In this document: in pieces, positions 61,081 through 64,000 of the stretch | Layout of the letters: every line of letters starts with the position of its first letter | Position numbering within the stretch: the stretch's first letter is position 1 | Assembly: GCA_004026145.2 (NCBI GenBank) | Contig: CP034994.1 | Coordinates: 10,274,025 to 10,338,024 of the forward strand | DNA from: Takifugu bimaculatus | Lineage: Eukaryota; Chordata; Actinopteri; Tetraodontiformes; Tetraodontidae | Length of the DNA stretch: 64,000 nucleotides | Reading direction: 5' to 3' | Notes under the pieces: model-generated | The model's database searches: none | Told to the model about the DNA's origin: nothing | Seen by the model: the letters and a program-made list of their open reading frames with translations, nothing else | Translations under genes and position numbers: made by a program

Positions 61081-61422
61081 TCACCCCGTGCCTTTTATAA
61101 AGCTGGAGTGTTCTTTCCCCACCTCATTAAATGTTATTAGTCATATTGGGACTGTGGGGGAACTGGTGGACATGTATGCATCTGCCTGTTCTAATAAAAG
61201 CCATATTTTCATCATATTGAATTATTAAAACTGCTTAAATAACAGGAGGAGGAAGAGGAGGAGGAAGTGAGGGGAACTATCGGCACTGCCGGCATCGTTG
61301 GGACCTTTGGAGCCGGATTAAGTGGAGCGGCGGGTGAGGAGGTGAGGAGCGTGAGATGAAGTGTTGGAGGACAGTGAGAAGGAGAAGCTTTAGAAGAGGC
61401 AGCCGGAAGAGACGCAGAGGAA

Positions 61423-61482
61423 TCCCGTTCTCCGTCCACGCTTCCCGTTCTCCGTCCACGCTTCCCGTTCTCCGTCCACGCT
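61423..61482. repeat. 20-bp tandem repeat, three exact copies
   Basis: Three identical units of TCCCGTTCTCCGTCCACGCT. Exact identity suggests a recent expansion. No function is apparent. Confidence 0.95.
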
Positions 61483-61609
61483 TCTGGATTCCTGCTCTTT
61501 CCCATGATGTCGTGCTCGTGAGCCCTTCTCCTCGCTGCCTCCTCTTTTGCCTCACTCTCTCACTCTGACACAGGATCCTGTGTCCTCAGCCGGACACTTT
61601 TCCCTGCGT

Positions 61610-61970
61610 GACTTTGTCCTCTTACGCAAGAGTGCACGTACGGTGCGCATCTGTCCGCGCGGGGGCTGCACGGCGACCAGACAGCCCCCGGTTTTGTGTT
61701 CTCTGCACGTCCAGTTCGAGCCTGACAGCGAACAAAGTGTCAGTGTCCGAGGGCGGAACGAGATCAGGCCCCGCGCGTCACCGTGTACCCCAGATCTGCC
61801 GCTCCGGAGCCCCGCCGGCGAGGATGGGCCGGCCGGCTGCACGGCGTGAAAACGAGCCGTGCGTTTGGAAGCGCGGAACCGGAGGAGAGTCAGCAGAGAC
61901 CTGAGCGCAGTAGGAGCGAGCGTAGATTCAGCCTGCAGGCGTGGGGGAGTGTCTGGACGTCACATGGCTG
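61610..61970. promoter_or_regulatory. CpG-dense segment in intron 2, possible internal promoter
   Basis: About 360 bp with many CpG dinucleotides (GTCCGCGCGGGGG, GCCCCGCGCGTCACCG, GCCCCGCCGGCGAGG), standing out from the surrounding intron. CpG-dense DNA in vertebrates usually marks promoters, and intron 2 of CDH1 is known to host an alternative transcript start. No downstream exon with a donor was identified, so an internal promoter is speculation. Confidence 0.25.
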
Positions 61971-63112
61971 ACCGAGCTCCCCCCCCCCCCCCCCGAGTGT
62001 CTCCGCCGTCGAGCGACCACAGGGGGAGTAAAATCAATCTCGGTTTAAATCCAAACCAACAAGGCTTCAAAATCCAGACGGAGGAGTAGAATTATTCCAA
62101 ATGTCTCCAGTCGATTCATCTGTTTCTGCTTATGTACCAGCGCCTGTTTTGAGTTTGCAACATTAATCGGAATAAAGGAATTCATCCTCCTCTTATTTCC
62201 TCCCGGGCCCTCCGTGACCCCCACGGCCCCCCACGGCCCCCCCACAGGGAGCGAACACTGAGCATCTGCCATTTAAGCTTTAGAGACGCACATTTATACG
62301 AGGCTACGGATATATGGAATTATCCTCTATCACATCTCTACTCTTTAGCTTGGAAACAGCCATGATGATACTCCGTGCTGCCCCCCCCCCCCCCCCCTCC
62401 CAAACCCCCCCCCTCCTCTTCCTCACAGTGCATTTATATACATTAGGCCTCCGTCTCCTCGGAGGTGAATTAAATCTCTGCAGCTCCGGCGTTCTGCTCC
62501 ATCTTCCTGCAGCTCAATTCCCCAGCGGTGGTTCCCACTTCCGCAGCAGTTTGTCTCCGTGGGGGGAAGAAGCGGCGCGCTATCAGGACCCCCCCCATTC
62601 CAGATCAGGCCCCTGAACGTTCCTGGAGAGCTATGGGACGCTCCTTTGACACAGGTGCACGGAGACAGGCGGGGTGATTATTTTTTTTTTTTTCCACATA
62701 CGGTCTGGAGGCCCTATGAAGCCATTAGGGAATCTGGGGAATGCACGGAATTGTGGGGAAGTGCAGGCTGCTCTCGAGCACGCTCCTGTGCGTCTGCACG
62801 TGTCTGCTGACTCAGTTTAAAGACACACGTGCAGAAAACAGAAGAAAAGCGTGTGTTTGGGGATTTCGAGTCTACGGTGAGTGACCTTCTCCCGGTACTT
62901 CCTGGATGATCCCACGGAAGCGTCGAGGAGCCGAGCGCCGGAGAGCAGCGTTCCCAGGGTCCAGACGAGATCCGCCGCCATCAGCAGTCCGCTCGGATGG
63001 AGTCGGACGCGCGGCGATACTTCAATTCATCCCTCTCACTCTCAAGCCTCCTCTCTCATCTCCTGGTCACTTCATCAACCGCTGGCAGAGGCGGAGGGAG
63101 CGGATCAGGAGC

Positions 63113-63135
63113 GGGGGGGGGGGGGGGGGGGGGGG
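63113..63135. repeat. 23-base G run
   Basis: Uninterrupted G homopolymer. The length is likely unreliable in any single sequencing read. The glycine-rich ORFs crossing it are artefacts. Confidence 0.9.
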
Positions 63136-63689
63136 TCCTGCAGCATCAGCTCTGCTGGCTGAGACGTCTCAGCAGTTCCTGCTACATAAAGAGTTAACAT
63201 GTCCGAGCTCCTGACTCCTGCTAATCCTATTACTTGGGAGTGCTGCTCTTAGAGGGCTCCAACCTCGCTTTTATTGGAAATCCTTTGCCGTTATAAAGCC
63301 TTTTAGCCTCTGGCTGGGCGATTGCTCTCATAAATCAAGTTATTGGGCTTTTGGCAATTCTCTCATGTTTGTATTATTGCGGCGTTGCGTTCAGATATTT
63401 GACACAGCCCGCCGCTCTGTCACCGGCGTCGTAACACAAACTAATTCACCTCTCCGTCTTCATACACCTGTTTCTTTTATGTTTCAGTCGTTTCCTGGTT
63501 TCATCGGTGCCCATCAGACTAAAAAAAAACCAAAACCCAATTCAGACAGAGCGAACGCTCACCGGCGCTTCTAATTTCCTCCTTAGCTGGTCTCTAAACG
63601 TTTGTGCTTTGTCACTGCCACCACGTCGCAGAATAAATTTACTCCTTCACCTCCCCGCTCCTCTTCCTTCCCGCTCCGTAACTCATCTC

Positions 63690-63850
63690 ATTTCCACCTC
63701 GCGGTGGCTGCGGCGTTCCCCGCCTCTCTATTCGGGAGCGGGCCCGGCGGCCTGCGCCGCCGGCTGCTCCGCATTCCGGGGGCGGCGCCGTCTCTCGGAG
63801 CGATTGCGGCGGTGGCGGATAGGTCAATTGGAAGAAATTGCGTTTCAGCC
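63690..63850. other. Second CpG-dense patch in intron 2
   Basis: GC-rich, CpG-rich stretch (CGGGCCCGGCGGCCTGCGCC, GGGGGCGGCGCCGTC) of about 160 bp near the window edge. No exon could be assigned, and all open frames over it are shadows of base composition. Confidence 0.3.
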
Positions 63851-64000
63851 ACCGTGGAGCCAAGGCGAGAAGGAACAAACTGGATATTAGCCCAGTCCGT
63901 GTAGGCTGACGTTGTTTACAAGATCTATCTGCCCCCCCCCCCCCACCCACCCCCCGCCTTCCACCTTGGTGTTCCACTCTGGTCAGCTGGAGGAATGAGG

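Larger units (their letters stand above)
46098..64000 (+). other. Start of a very large cadherin intron 2
   Basis: No sequence resembling prodomain exon 3 (the segment with a conserved C-x-G and D-F-K-V motif in CDH2/CDH4) was found after the GTGAGT donor, so intron 2 extends at least 17.9 kb beyond the window edge. Large second introns are known for CDH1, CDH2 and CDH4 and often carry enhancers. The intron contains the simple repeats, palindrome, TAATTA-rich blocks and CpG-dense segments listed separately. No independent gene on either strand is supported. Confidence 0.65.

Noticed and set aside
1..64000. CRISPR arrays, bacterial operons, phage or plasmid features
   Set aside because: None are present. 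Tandem repeats are all simple or minisatellite type without spacers, and the gene structure is spliced eukaryotic.

Overview
The window reads as vertebrate nuclear DNA, most likely from a teleost fish (probably a percomorph). The evidence is long non-coding stretches, many (CA)n/(GT)n tracts, poly-C/poly-G runs, a (CATC)n array, a fish-style L2 LINE 3' end with a (GAATT)n tail, and two copies of a dispersed fish repeat with a TTGAGCAAGG core. Nothing points to bacteria: there are no operons, no Shine-Dalgarno-led ORFs and no dense coding. Most long stop-free runs are low-complexity or pyrimidine-rich and are not genes.

One gene is well supported. On the + strand, 45074-45130 is a 57-nt first coding exon (Kozak context, signal peptide, GTACGT donor). 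It is followed by an 855-bp intron and a 112-nt second exon at 45986-46097 (pyrimidine tract, CAG acceptor, GTGAGT donor). Intron phases 0 and 1, the position of the first prodomain cysteine and the C-x-x-G-F...Y-S...D-V...G pattern match exons 1 and 2 of a classical (type I) cadherin. It is most like N-cadherin or R-cadherin (cdh2/cdh4), and which paralogue cannot be settled from 56 residues. The rest of the window, 46098-64000, is the start of a very large intron 2. No prodomain exon 3 was seen.

Layout. 1-44.7 kb is 5' flank with no firmly supported gene. It holds an L2 LINE 3' fragment (about 2660-3540) carrying an internal 9 x 16-bp minisatellite, and a possible terminal exon or gene fragment on the - strand (5092-5248) next to a 13-bp-stem hairpin. 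It also holds a local 60-70 bp duplication (19.1 and 20.2 kb), a solo LTR (23649-24354), a 376-bp CATC array (33.3-33.7 kb), inverted-repeat-rich DNA at 36.4-37.2 kb, and a complex AT-rich block with an internal diverged duplication (40.6-41.3 kb). Three 10-bp-spaced CCGGTT motifs lie 2.4 kb upstream of the cadherin start. 44.76-45.25 kb is the CpG-rich promoter/5'UTR region, with an upstream ORF overlapping the cadherin ATG. 46.1-64 kb is intron 2, with GT/GC tracts (51.5-52.2 kb), a 24-bp perfect palindrome (53787-53810), TAATTA-rich enhancer-like blocks (59.1 and 61.0 kb), a 3 x 20-bp tandem repeat (61.4 kb) and CpG-dense segments (61.6-61.97 and 63.7-63.85 kb).

How it fits together: the sequence looks like the regulatory landscape around the 5' end of a developmentally regulated cadherin gene, with a long gene-free upstream region and a long second intron. 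I found no clearly new gene system. The observations most worth checking are the candidate - strand exon with its hairpin, the duplicated elements at 19/20 kb and 41 kb, the perfect palindrome, and the possible alternative promoter in intron 2.
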